The notes under the pieces are model-generated. The model saw only the letters and a list, made by a program, of their open reading frames with translations. It did not search any database and was not told the DNA's origin. DNA of 45,418 nucleotides from positions 1-45,418 of IMG/VR virus record IMGVR_UViG_3300032298_000063. One strand, written 5' to 3'. Shown here in pieces: positions 24,699-33,595 of this stretch. This stretch comes from a virus. How positions within the stretch are numbered: the stretch's first letter is position 1; each line of letters starts with the position of its first letter. Position numbers and translations under genes: made by a program.

Positions 24699-27194
24699 AT
24701 GGCTATTCTAAAAAAGCGCACGTCAAACAAACAAATTCCTGATGCTGGGGCGCTTGACCGCGCTCCTTTGAATAGCATTATTCAAGGTTTAAATAAAAAA
24801 CCAAATATTAGTAATGGTAAAAATACAGCAACTTCTACAACAAAGCCAACTACTACAACTACGCCAAAAACTCCTGCAATTACTACTAAGACGCCTGACA
24901 CTAAGACATCAATAACTACGCCTACTTCTGGTATTACTAAACCAAAACTTACTAATACAACCGCAAAAACTAACACAGCGACAAACAAAGTTTTAACTGC
25001 GCTTGCTGGCGCTGGTCTTGGCTTAGGGACAAAAGCAATTGTTGACAAAATAAATAAACCAACAACGACAAAACCTGTAACGTCGGTTACTAAAAAACCT
25101 GCTGTTTCCAGCGGGAAGGCTCCTACTGTTCCAACAAAAAAACCGCCTGTAGTAGATATTCCGAAGATTCCTACAAAGCCTACAACGCCACCTAAAGTAC
25201 CAACAAAACCGACAACGCCTACAGCGCCAGTAGACAAGGGTCAAACTTTTCCTCTTAAAGATGACACTGAAGTTGAATACACAACAGACTCTTTGGGTAA
25301 CGTATTCAAAGTTATGCCAGACGGAACGTATGAGCTTTATCGTGCGGCTGAGGTTGATGAGACTCCTGCCCCTAATGAAGATTTGACCGACGATGATTAT
25401 ATAGTTGATGAACAGATAAATGCTTTACCAGAAGAGCCTGCATATGATTCTCAATATTTCCAAGACGAGGATGGAAATATTTACACAATGGATTCCAACG
25501 GCGACTATATTTTGTATGCTAATGCTGATGGTTCATTACCTGACGAAACAGTTTATGACGAAACAAATCCTTTTGAAAATAACACTTGGATTGACGACGA
25601 AACTGGCGCTGTATGGGAAGCTGACGCAAATGGTAATTGGTCAACCGATTTTGACTATGACAGCTATTGGAATTCATTAACAGAAGACCAGCCATTGCCA
25701 GACGAAATTGATTACATTGATTATGGCAACGATACAGACTATACAGATTATGGTAGTTATGACTATGGTGACTACAATTGGAAGCGCGGGGGATTAATTA
25801 CTATGATGAAAAAAGGCGGTGTAGCTAACTATGTAGGAGGCGGCTATGTTGATAACGAAGATGGAACCTTTAGTGGTTACGACTCCAATGGGGATTATGT
25901 AACTGTTGATGACATGGGCTACGAAATTTCCCGCGAAGTTCAAGATAAATATGTTGGGCAGACATTTGATACATCCGACATGGTCAAGAGAGATACGCCA
26001 GTAGCTATGGCTACTAATACGGCTGCTGATGATGATTCAAGTGACTTTGTTACAGAAATAGAAAACCCAGCCGAAGAAGGCGACGAGGGTTATGGCTGGC
26101 GTTATTTTTCTGACGGTACTGTGATTAGTCCTTCAGGACAATATTATCAGGGCGACGAATTAATTTACGACCCAATTCAATCAGCGGGTGGTGGTGAGCG
26201 TTCTTGGTATGACAAACTTGGAAGCACGCTATCACAAGGCGCTGGCACTGTTTCTAAATTGGGCAACGAGGCATTAAGTGGCATTACTAGTGCGTTGGGT
26301 ACAACCGCTGGTGCTGCTGGCGCTGGTGCATTGATTGCTACATTACTTGGTCAAGATTTTAGTGGTGGTACTGGTGCGCAAAACCAAGGTCTGGATATGT
26401 CGAAGGTTGGTCTTATCAACCCACGCACAACCGATTTTGGTATTGGCCCAACCCGATATGTTGGTTATGAAGACTACGGCACTGACCTTGGTGAATACAC
26501 GCCTAATGAAGAGTTGTTGCGTAACTTAAATGCACCGGGGTACAACCCTGTCAACGAAGGCGACTATGGTTATGAGCCAGTTGATGAGACCGAAACAACG
26601 ACTCCAAAAATGGCGTCTGGTGGCTTGTCGTCAATGGCTACACCTGTGTCGTCTTACTACACGTTTGGTCAGCCCGCAGACATCTTGGCAAACTTGGGTA
26701 TGCGCCCACAGCCTCCAATGAATTCGCCTGACATGATGACTCAGGTTGGACAGCAAAAGCCTCCTGAGCAAGCACAACAGCAAGGCTTGCCGCAGCAGAT
26801 GCCACCACAAATGATGCAACAAAATCCACAAGGGATGCCTCAGCAGGGCATGATGCCGCAACAGCAGGGTATGCCTCCGCAAATGCGTAAGGGTGGATTG
26901 CCTCACGTTTCTAACGTCCCTATGGTTGAGGGCCGTATGGACTTCCGTAACGGCTCTGCGGTGCATGGAGAAGGCGACGGTCAGTCTGACGACATACCTG
27001 CAATGCTTGCTGACGGTGAATATGTAATTGACGCTGAGACGGTTGCGCAGATTGGCAACGGCTCAACTAAAGCAGGCGCACAGGCTTTGGATAAGTTCCG
27101 TGAGGGTATTCGCGCTCATAAGCGTTCCGCTCCTCTGAACAAGATACCGCCAAAAACCAAGGCGTTGACTTCATACCTTAAAGGAGCGAAATAA
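24699..27194 (+). CDS. Large modular virion protein with low-complexity domains
   Basis: This 831-residue protein is a patchwork. Residues 1-185 are Thr/Pro/Lys-rich. An acidic Asp/Tyr-rich part (about 190-360) contains repeats like EDGNIYTMDSNGDYILY and ETGAVWEADANGNW. Then come KRGGLITMMKKGGVANYVGG, further acidic Asp/Gly-rich text, a Gln/Met/Pro-rich stretch (about 680-730), and a conserved-looking C-terminal domain with GEGDGQSDDIPAMLADGEYV and IDAETVAQIGNGSTKAGAQA. I recall that last domain at the end of many phage structural proteins. It probably belongs to the ejection or internal core machinery. The next ATG overlaps its stop. Confidence 0.72.
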   Translation: MAILKKRTSNKQIPDAGALDRAPLNSIIQGLNKKPNISNGKNTATSTTKPTTTTTPKTPAITTKTPDTKTSITTPTSGITKPKLTNTTAKTNTATNKVLTALAGAGLGLGTKAIVDKINKPTTTKPVTSVTKKPAVSSGKAPTVPTKKPPVVDIPKIPTKPTTPPKVPTKPTTPTAPVDKGQTFPLKDDTEVEYTTDSLGNVFKVMPDGTYELYRAAEVDETPAPNEDLTDDDYIVDEQINALPEEPAYDSQYFQDEDGNIYTMDSNGDYILYANADGSLPDETVYDETNPFENNTWIDDETGAVWEADANGNWSTDFDYDSYWNSLTEDQPLPDEIDYIDYGNDTDYTDYGSYDYGDYNWKRGGLITMMKKGGVANYVGGGYVDNEDGTFSGYDSNGDYVTVDDMGYEISREVQDKYVGQTFDTSDMVKRDTPVAMATNTAADDDSSDFVTEIENPAEEGDEGYGWRYFSDGTVISPSGQYYQGDELIYDPIQSAGGGERSWYDKLGSTLSQGAGTVSKLGNEALSGITSALGTTAGAAGAGALIATLLGQDFSGGTGAQNQGLDMSKVGLINPRTTDFGIGPTRYVGYEDYGTDLGEYTPNEELLRNLNAPGYNPVNEGDYGYEPVDETETTTPKMASGGLSSMATPVSSYYTFGQPADILANLGMRPQPPMNSPDMMTQVGQQKPPEQAQQQGLPQQMPPQMMQQNPQGMPQQGMMPQQQGMPPQMRKGGLPHVSNVPMVEGRMDFRNGSAVHGEGDGQSDDIPAMLADGEYVIDAETVAQIGNGSTKAGAQALDKFREGIRAHKRSAPLNKIPPKTKALTSYLKGAK

Positions 27195-28216
27195 TGGCTG
27201 GCTTATTTCAGGGTGACCCACTACCCGCGCTAACCAAGACCACGGAAGCCCAACAAACGGCTCCAGAGTTTTATACCAATTATTTGCAAGATATTGCCAA
27301 CTTAGGGCAGAACGCTGTTCAACAGGGTGGCATTGCTGGATTCAGCCCACTGCAACAGCAAGCCTTTCAAATGGCTCCAGACGTTGCGTTTGCTGGCGCT
27401 GGGTCGCTAGGTGCAGCTTCTCAATTATTAGGCGAGGCGGGCGCTACAACCGTTCCTGACGTCATTGCTGACTACATGAATCCGTACACCTCAAGTGTGG
27501 TGAACGAGATGGGTCGCTTGAGTAATCGGAATATTCAAGAGAATATTCTGCCAAACCTTGGTGCGGCGGCTGTTGGTTCTGGTCAATTTGGTTCGCGTCG
27601 TCAACAACAAGTTACTGGTAACGCTTTGCGCGACATTCAAGCCGACTTGTTAGGCAAGCAAATGCAAGCGCTACAGCAAGGATATACAACCGCTGGCACG
27701 CAAGCGCAGGCTGATTTGTCTCGCGCCTTATCTGCGGGTCAAGGGTTTACTAATTTAGGTCAAGAGCAACAACAGCTAGGTACGGCTGGTTTAAAAACTA
27801 TGTCTGACTATGGCGCTCAACAACAAGCTCAAGGTCAAAAGCTGCTTGACTACCCAATGGCGCAAGCACAACAGTATGCAAAACTCATGCAGGGCTATCA
27901 AATCCCGCAGGGTACAGTCACGCAAACAACTGGCTCAGAGGGCTATTCAGGCAGTCCTTTAAGTCAAATCGCTGGCTTAGGTTCTTTGGTTGCCTCGTTA
28001 TTCCCAAGCAGTTCTGGGTTGACAGAAGCGCAAATTGCAGCCGCTGAAGCTGATGCTGCTTATAAGAGAAGCCTAACAAAAGCTAATGGTGGCGTAATTA
28101 ATAAAGCGCATGGAGGTGGCGTTCGATTAGCTGATGGCGGTATGGCTCCATCTGGCGCAGAATATCACGACGGCAACGGAAATTTTTACGATGCCGATGG
28201 CTACTTAGTGAGGTAA
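27194..28216 (+). CDS. Putative ejection or internal virion protein
   Basis: This 340-residue protein is Gln/Ala/Gly-rich and mostly helical. YMNPYTSSVVNEMGRLSNR (residues 95-113), followed by AVGSGQFGSRRQQQVTGNAL, is a segment I recall from ejection-type proteins of environmental podoviruses. The C-terminal 60 residues carry KANGGVINKAHGGGVRLADG, a KKGG-like box, and a short GNFYDADGYLVR end reminiscent of repeats in the upstream protein. It begins with TAATG coupling and the next gene follows after three bases. A role in channel formation during DNA delivery is inferred. Confidence 0.7.
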   Translation: MAGLFQGDPLPALTKTTEAQQTAPEFYTNYLQDIANLGQNAVQQGGIAGFSPLQQQAFQMAPDVAFAGAGSLGAASQLLGEAGATTVPDVIADYMNPYTSSVVNEMGRLSNRNIQENILPNLGAAAVGSGQFGSRRQQQVTGNALRDIQADLLGKQMQALQQGYTTAGTQAQADLSRALSAGQGFTNLGQEQQQLGTAGLKTMSDYGAQQQAQGQKLLDYPMAQAQQYAKLMQGYQIPQGTVTQTTGSEGYSGSPLSQIAGLGSLVASLFPSSSGLTEAQIAAAEADAAYKRSLTKANGGVINKAHGGGVRLADGGMAPSGAEYHDGNGNFYDADGYLVR

Positions 28217-28219
28217 AGA

Positions 28220-30010
28220 ATGGCAATTCCACCCAGCCCGTTAGCGCAAGCGTCGTCTAATCAAGCTAAACCACCTCAAGCAAAATCTCCTGTGCAGGCT
28301 GGAGGTAAGTTGGATACTGGCGCAATTCAAGCTGAGAACTTAGAAGAAATAAGCAAATCAAAACCGACTGGGTTAAAAGAAACAGTTGTTGACGAGCTTG
28401 GCGACCAGCGCGAGGCAATGAATGCAACTCTTCTGCGTTTACGCGCAGGCTTAGACACGCGCAAAAATCAGTTGTTTGACCCTGTTTTGATGGCGACTTC
28501 GGCGGGTTTTTTTCGCCCTACAAAGACTGGTTCTTTTGGTGAATCGTTGGGTTATGCGGCTGAGGGTGCTAGTTCAGCGGCTGAAAAAGAATTATTGCAT
28601 GAGCGCGAAAATCAAAAGCTAGAGCTTGAACTTGCTGCTAAAGAGATGGAATTCCGTCAGCAACTTGGTGGCGACCAACTAGTAAGTAAATTATTGGGTG
28701 GCCCTAAATCTAGCGCCCCTCCCCCTGCGGCTGGCGCTGTAACAACACCAACAGGAACACTAAGAGTACCTAATACTACTTCGCCTGTTGACGTTGCAAC
28801 CGCACCTAACCCACAACAAGTTTTAAATTCTGCGCGTCAAGGCAATATTAAAATTACTGATGAGATTTTATTGTTAGCCAATCGGGTTGCTCCAAAGATG
28901 CTTCCTGCGTTGCAAGAAATTCGCAAGTCTCAAGAAGGCGAAGAAAAGAATCGCATTGACCGAGAGCGGTTAGGTATTGACCAAGAGAAATTGCAACAGA
29001 CAACTAGAAAAGTTATTCCTCGCGGTCTCCGTACTGAACGAGAAATGACTTACGCAGACACCAAACAATACCAAGCTGCTCTTGATAAATTTATGGCTTC
29101 TGGTGACGAGCAAGAACTGCTCACTTTCTATGACAGCAAGGGTTGGCTTGACCCTGAGCAAGTTCGTGGTCGCAAGATTGAGCCAAAGAAAGCTGATGGA
29201 ACAGATTCTTCACCATCTGCAATTCCTCGTTCTAAAACGTCATCTGAAATGAAAGCGGAAGAAGAAACTGCAACTCAGACGGCAAAAATTCGTGCTGAAG
29301 ATGCGGAAAAAGCGGCTAGTAGACTTGTATCTTCTGGTCGCATAGCATTTGCAAACTCAAATACTGCTGACGATATGATTGGTTACGCAACCAATAATCC
29401 TCGCGTATTTGAGATTATGAATAAACCCGGTATTGCTGGCGCTGTTATGCGTGCTGCGCAAGAGGGTCTTAATACTGGTAACTTTAATATTAGTATCCCT
29501 GCTGACAAACTTGGCGGGTACAATTTAACTAAAGAAGATTTGACTGCGTTGCAAATGTTTGCGCAGAAGAGTTCTGAGTTGCAAACCAGAGGACGTCAGT
29601 TGAATAGAACACCGGGCGAAGGCTCAATGTCCGACTACGAGACTAAGTTGCTTGGTGGTATTTATGCATTGCCTTCAGACTCAGCGCGTGCTGTTATCTT
29701 GAAGTCTCAAGCACTAAAAGCGCAAAGTGCATTTGACAGAGCAGCCGCAGAAATGTGGAACAAAAAGAATAAGAATATGTCTTACAACGAATTCCTCTTT
29801 GATAAAGACTTTGAGGCTCTACAAAAAGACTATAAGACTACTCTTGATGAAATGCGTCAAAGCAATTTGGACTTGCTGTCGCCTAAAGGTAAAGGCAAAG
29901 CAGCGGCTTCAACAACAACAACTCCATCCACTTCAACAACCACGGCTCCAAGGGGTGAAACTTATTCTGAACGCTTGAAGCGCTTACAAAGAGAGCGCGG
30001 GGGTCAATAA
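28220..30010 (+). CDS. Putative ejection protein, large helical
   Basis: This 596-residue protein begins with a Pro/Ser-rich leader, then long charged helices (LKETVVDELGDQREAMNATL, residues 52-71, and ERENQKLELELAAKEMEFRQ). A compact central domain follows near residues 370-520 (AGAVMRAAQEGLNTGNFNIS and SELQTRGRQLNRTPGEGSMS). The C-terminus is Thr/Ser-rich then basic. There is no signal peptide or catalytic motif. It lies directly before the transglycosylase gene, the usual place for proteins that follow DNA into the cell. Function is assigned by position and architecture only. Confidence 0.7.
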   Translation: MAIPPSPLAQASSNQAKPPQAKSPVQAGGKLDTGAIQAENLEEISKSKPTGLKETVVDELGDQREAMNATLLRLRAGLDTRKNQLFDPVLMATSAGFFRPTKTGSFGESLGYAAEGASSAAEKELLHERENQKLELELAAKEMEFRQQLGGDQLVSKLLGGPKSSAPPPAAGAVTTPTGTLRVPNTTSPVDVATAPNPQQVLNSARQGNIKITDEILLLANRVAPKMLPALQEIRKSQEGEEKNRIDRERLGIDQEKLQQTTRKVIPRGLRTEREMTYADTKQYQAALDKFMASGDEQELLTFYDSKGWLDPEQVRGRKIEPKKADGTDSSPSAIPRSKTSSEMKAEEETATQTAKIRAEDAEKAASRLVSSGRIAFANSNTADDMIGYATNNPRVFEIMNKPGIAGAVMRAAQEGLNTGNFNISIPADKLGGYNLTKEDLTALQMFAQKSSELQTRGRQLNRTPGEGSMSDYETKLLGGIYALPSDSARAVILKSQALKAQSAFDRAAAEMWNKKNKNMSYNEFLFDKDFEALQKDYKTTLDEMRQSNLDLLSPKGKGKAAASTTTTPSTSTTTAPRGETYSERLKRLQRERGGQ

Positions 30011-30011
30011 C

Positions 30012-31904
30012 ATGGATGAGAAAAAATTTAACGCTCTTTCAAAGTCACAGCAAGAAGTAGTAATTAAACTTGCTGCGGAAGCGGAGCGCCAAGGCGTCAA
30101 CCCTGAATTAGTAATTGCTATTGCTGAAGCTGAGACGGGCGGTAAGTTTTCTCATTACAGTGGGGACAAGGTATTGAAGTCGCCTGCTGGTGCAATGGGC
30201 TTAATGCAAGTTATGCCTGATACTGCAAATCTATATAACAAGAAATTTAATCTTGATATTGACCCTACCGATGAAGACAGCAATATCAAGGGTGGCGTTT
30301 TTATTCTTAAAGATTTGCTGACGCAATACAAAAGCCCTCGTACTGCTGTTGCGCTGTATAACGCAAGTCCCAAAGCTGTATCGACTTTTATTAAGTCATA
30401 CGAGACAGACCCAGATAAAGCAATTCTTTCGTTGCCAGAAGAAACTCGCAACTACTCTTTGCGTATTTCCAAAAACTTTAATTTAGATGACGACAAAGAG
30501 ACTGGTCTTTTGCCAGCCCAAGGCGAGGCAGATGCAGCAAAATCAACTAGCCCGTTTGCTGATTTAAAAAATGAATTTGCAGAAACAAATAAAAAATTAA
30601 AAGAAGCAGAAGGTAACACTACTACAACAACTACCGATGAAGAGCAAAGAGAAATACCCATCGCTGGTGGTGTTGCTGGTGCGGCTGCAAACTTGTTTTT
30701 GCCGCCACTGACAAACCCTGAAATGCCTGTAAAGATTGATACAGGTAAAGCTCAAGAGGCAAACCTAACGGCTCAAGACAAGTTGGAATTAGCGCGTCGT
30801 AATGTGCAACAGTTTGTTCCACAGGGCGTACAAAATCTTGAGAGCGCTTTCCAACAAAGTCAGGGCAACCTTGATTACCTTAGAAATGAGCAGCGTTTAG
30901 CTGAGGCTCGTTTGCGCGGTTTACCACGGACTGCTCCTTTAGGTTCAGACCAGCCAATATTTGGCTCACCAATTGAAGATTCTTTAAGTATTCTTGGAGG
31001 TTCAAACACTCGCACAAACGCTCGTTCTGGTAGAGCGAGTGGGCCAAAAGTTGAAGGCGATTCTGGCGTTAGGAATTGGACTATTGCTGAGGCAGGTCAA
31101 ACTCACGAAATGCCAGAAGCCATTCTTGATATGGCGACTAATAAAACGGCAGACGACCCAAAAGGCGGTAAATTTTTAATTAATAAAGATTTAGAAAATC
31201 TTGAAAAAATTAAACGTATTGGTTTGGGTGAATATGGTTTGGCTCGTACTGAGGGTGGCGTACAGTTGGCGCTACCTCCAGAAACCGTGGCAGAACGTCA
31301 GGCTGATGAAGAGCGACGCGCTAATGAAAATCAAGAAGAATTAAATCGTCGAGCCGAAGAGGCTCGTTTGATGCAGGCAGCGCAAGTGCGTCAGTTAGAA
31401 ATGGAACGCCTTGCCCGCGAGGCTGAATTAGAAAATTTACGTCAACAGCGTTCGCAGGCAGGTCAACAGCATAACGCCCTTACTGGGCAGTTAAGACAGG
31501 CGCGACCTTTACAACGTGCGCTGACTAAAGCTGAAGCCGATGCTGAAATTGCTCGTCGCAAGTTGGCGCGGGCAAACGAACAGCCAAGTGCTTTGACTCG
31601 ACCTCTTGATGTTGCTGGCTATAAGTCGGCAAAAATAGGTGCGTTGCCAAGAACCGTTGTTGGCGGAGTCACAGGAACTCTTGGCGTAATGAGTTATCAG
31701 GAAGCGTTAGAACGGTTCAAGGCTGGCGACACTAGCGAAGCCGTTTTAAAGGCTCTAGAAGCGGGCGCTGCTGGCGCTATGCTTGTACCCCCAGCGGGTA
31801 AGACTTTGAAGCGTGTGCGAGGCGCTGGTGCGCTTGGTGCGGGTGCGCTTGGATTGTTTGAGGCAGGAAGGTTCTTATTGAAAGACGCACAGCCAGACGA
31901 GTAA
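30012..31904 (+). CDS. Virion-associated lytic transglycosylase
   Basis: This 630-residue protein has an N-terminal SLT-type transglycosylase domain: catalytic E41 in IAEAETGG, GAMGLMQVMP (60-69), NIKGGVFIL (91-99) and AVALYNASP (112-120), all as in the slt group. It should open peptidoglycan during DNA entry. Residues 190-580 are charged, Gln/Glu/Arg-rich and largely coiled coil, and the last 60 residues contain an Ala/Gly-rich possible membrane-active stretch (LEAGAAGAMLVPPAGKTL). It closes the late operon and is followed by a strong terminator. Confidence 0.88.
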   Translation: MDEKKFNALSKSQQEVVIKLAAEAERQGVNPELVIAIAEAETGGKFSHYSGDKVLKSPAGAMGLMQVMPDTANLYNKKFNLDIDPTDEDSNIKGGVFILKDLLTQYKSPRTAVALYNASPKAVSTFIKSYETDPDKAILSLPEETRNYSLRISKNFNLDDDKETGLLPAQGEADAAKSTSPFADLKNEFAETNKKLKEAEGNTTTTTTDEEQREIPIAGGVAGAAANLFLPPLTNPEMPVKIDTGKAQEANLTAQDKLELARRNVQQFVPQGVQNLESAFQQSQGNLDYLRNEQRLAEARLRGLPRTAPLGSDQPIFGSPIEDSLSILGGSNTRTNARSGRASGPKVEGDSGVRNWTIAEAGQTHEMPEAILDMATNKTADDPKGGKFLINKDLENLEKIKRIGLGEYGLARTEGGVQLALPPETVAERQADEERRANENQEELNRRAEEARLMQAAQVRQLEMERLAREAELENLRQQRSQAGQQHNALTGQLRQARPLQRALTKAEADAEIARRKLARANEQPSALTRPLDVAGYKSAKIGALPRTVVGGVTGTLGVMSYQEALERFKAGDTSEAVLKALEAGAAGAMLVPPAGKTLKRVRGAGALGAGALGLFEAGRFLLKDAQPDE

Positions 31905-31942
31905 CAATGATTCATGAGGAGCAGTTGCCGCTCTCCTTCTTT

Positions 31943-31970
31943 GCCCCCCTATTACGGGGGGCTTTTTTTT
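31943..31970 (+). terminator. Strong terminator at end of the late operon
   Basis: GCCCCCC at 31943-31949 pairs fully with GGGGGGC at 31956-31962 around the loop TATTAC, followed by eight Ts. It lies 38 bases after the transglycosylase stop and exactly where the leftward operon ends. The leftward reading lacks a T tract after the stem. Confidence 0.93.
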
Positions 31971-32190
31971 ATTTTGGGCGTTGGTTTTCTAATGCTTCGC
32001 CAACATTGCGGTTCATGTCTTTGACAATTTCTACGCAGCGGGCGTGTTCTTTGCGGGCGTACTCCACCGCTACATATTGCTCAATGTTGTGCGCAAATTG
32101 CAAGATGTCTACCTCGTCTGCCATAAGCGGGTCTTTACGAGGGCGGTCGCTTTGAAAAAAGATTTGCTTAACGATGTCTTCACTTAACAT
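31969..32190 (-). CDS. Small acidic/basic hypothetical protein
   Basis: The start is the ATG at 32190, six bases after AAGGA; an in-frame TTG two codons upstream lies too close to it. The 73-residue product (MLSEDIVKQIFFQSDRPRKD at its start) is charged, with a helical YVAVEYARKEHARCVEIVKD segment. No motif is recognised. It is the last gene of the leftward operon and ends against the late terminator. It may serve the same recombination module, but nothing in the sequence shows how. Confidence 0.65.
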   Translation of the reverse strand: MLSEDIVKQIFFQSDRPRKDPLMADEVDILQFAHNIEQYVAVEYARKEHARCVEIVKDMNRNVGEALENQRPK

Positions 32191-32199
32191 TTTCAATCC

Positions 32200-32973
32200 T
32201 TATTTGTGAGAGTTTTTAAGTTGCCAAAAGTATAGAAGGTGGGTGAACATTTCCCAGCCACGGTCGAGGTCTTCTGCGCTCCACTCTTTTATTACCGCAA
32301 GGTTTGGAACGCTACGAGAAACAAAGACGTTGGCACAACGTGCCTTGGGGATGCCTAGACCAACTCGGTAGGCGGAGAGTTGCATAAGGTGTTCGTCGTA
32401 TCCATCGACCTTGGTGGGGTCTGAGAACTCTTTGGTTTTGATGTCAATGACGATGCCTTCTCCGTCCCCAGAAAATAAGTCGCACTTACCTCCAAAACCA
32501 AGTTCATGTGCAAACGAACGCTCGGAGACCCAATCTTGCTCGGCAAAGTGGTCGTAGATTGCTTTAGAACAAGCTGTAACGGACTCTTGATGCTTTCCTG
32601 TGGACTTGCCTTCATAGTAGCCTTGTATAGATGCATGGATGTCAGTTCCCGCATCCGCCGCCGAGCGACCCTGCTCTTTGGAATCATTGATGATTCGGTC
32701 GATATATTCCTTTTCAGGCTCGTCGGGGCGGCGGGGAAGGGTTAGCGCTGCAAGCAAAACCTGTTGTTGCAACCACGCCAGAAGGGCTGGTTTAGCCGCC
32801 ACGCCTAGCACCGTGGTCACTGAGGGTACTAGGTTCATTGTGCGTGCGTCTCTAAGGGTGGTATTGCGTGGTGACCCGTCCTTCTTAGATGGCACAGTAT
32901 ATTGCGGCACGCCGTCGCGGGTGTACCAGTGGTTGCTTTCGCTTGCGCGAATCGCTGGGGTAGTTAAAGTCAT
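32200..32973 (-). CDS. PD-(D/E)XK exonuclease, RecB/Cas4-like
   Basis: This 257-residue protein has the motif order of RecB-type nucleases: H113 in AGTDIHASIQ, E157 in SFAHELGFGG, D165 in GGKCDLF, and D177-x-K179 in IVIDIKTKEF, then a Gln in HLMQLSAYRVGLG. It should resect double-stranded DNA and work with the SSB-like protein in the same operon, giving recombination or replication intermediates. The N-terminal 60 residues (with VPSVTTVLG) are typical of phage versions. The ATG overlaps the upstream AT-hook gene as ATGA. A dedicated annealing protein is not visible. Confidence 0.85.
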   Translation of the reverse strand: MTLTTPAIRASESNHWYTRDGVPQYTVPSKKDGSPRNTTLRDARTMNLVPSVTTVLGVAAKPALLAWLQQQVLLAALTLPRRPDEPEKEYIDRIINDSKEQGRSAADAGTDIHASIQGYYEGKSTGKHQESVTACSKAIYDHFAEQDWVSERSFAHELGFGGKCDLFSGDGEGIVIDIKTKEFSDPTKVDGYDEHLMQLSAYRVGLGIPKARCANVFVSRSVPNLAVIKEWSAEDLDRGWEMFTHLLYFWQLKNSHK

Positions 32974-33206
32974 TTGCTTTTTCTCTTCGCTGTTTTGTTA
33001 AGGGGTGGGCGACCGCGACGTTTGGGTGTATGCGGAGGATAAGTTTTTTTAACTTCCACAAAATGACTGATTACCGCATCTGGCTTTTCGGCATTTTTTT
33101 TACAATCATCCAAATAACTAATTAAGTAACGAGCCTTAAAAGAGATAGCTGCTTTTACAAACTCAAACTCATCAACTGCAATATCAATAAGAATTCTTTC
33201 TGACAT
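32970..33206 (-). CDS. Small AT-hook DNA-binding protein
   Basis: This 78-residue protein has an acidic helical N-terminal part and a very basic end with an AT-hook core, KRRGRPPLNK (residues 62-71), followed by TAKRKSK. The RGRP core inserts into the minor groove of AT-rich DNA. An AGGAG site precedes ATG 33206, and the stop overlaps the exonuclease start. It may recruit the neighbouring nuclease to DNA or act as a small chromatin-like factor. The hook is visible; the role is inferred. Confidence 0.72.
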   Translation of the reverse strand: MSERILIDIAVDEFEFVKAAISFKARYLISYLDDCKKNAEKPDAVISHFVEVKKTYPPHTPKRRGRPPLNKTAKRKSK

Positions 33207-33215
33207 TTTTTTCTC

Positions 33216-33593
33216 CTAAGAAAATTCTTGGGCATCCGCCCAGTTGTACCAGCGCGTGACAAACTTCTTGAGGTCGTCAAAAGACTTGCCGCGCACTCTA
33301 AAACGACCGTCTGAGCAGAGTTGCTCAAACTTCTCGACTACCGTGTCACCGTCCGTGTTGCCTTGGATAATGACTACGGTGAACTGAGGTTGTTTTGCCA
33401 GATTGCGCAGTAACAGCCCCTGTCCTTGGCTTATGCCCTCACCCTCCCGCTTCCACTCTCCGACAAAGAATTTGCACTTGCGCTCAAAAACCATGTCGAT
33501 GTTGCAGGGAGTCGCTTTCGGGTTGGTTTCAATCAATCCTTTGAACTGAAAGAAATCAACGTGCGTCGCGTGCTGATTACGCATTAACCTCAT
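33216..33593 (-). CDS. Small PD-(D/E)XK-like nuclease
   Basis: The start is ATG 33593, overlapping the stop of the SSB-like gene; a TTG two codons upstream is possible. The 125-residue protein has NIDMVFERKCKFFVGEWKRE (residues 31-50) with D33, E46 and K48 arranged as in PD-(D/E)XK enzymes, then ISQGQGLLLRNLA, the usual helix with Gln. It should cut DNA, perhaps branched DNA, as in VRR-NUC or Holliday-type nucleases. Its neighbours are a DNA-binding protein and an exonuclease. The subtype is uncertain. Confidence 0.7.
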   Translation of the reverse strand: MRLMRNQHATHVDFFQFKGLIETNPKATPCNIDMVFERKCKFFVGEWKREGEGISQGQGLLLRNLAKQPQFTVVIIQGNTDGDTVVEKFEQLCSDGRFRVRGKSFDDLKKFVTRWYNWADAQEFS

Positions 33594-33595
33594 TG

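Noticed and set aside
24782-25237. A 151-codon minus-strand frame rich in Val, Gly and Phe
   Set aside because: It lies opposite the Thr/Pro/Lys-rich start of the large virion protein; its composition is the complement of that low-complexity region.
22950-31904. A tape measure protein for a long tail
   Set aside because: The large proteins here are several separate genes ending in a transglycosylase, with no tube or sheath genes and no frameshifted chaperone, which fits a short-tailed phage better.
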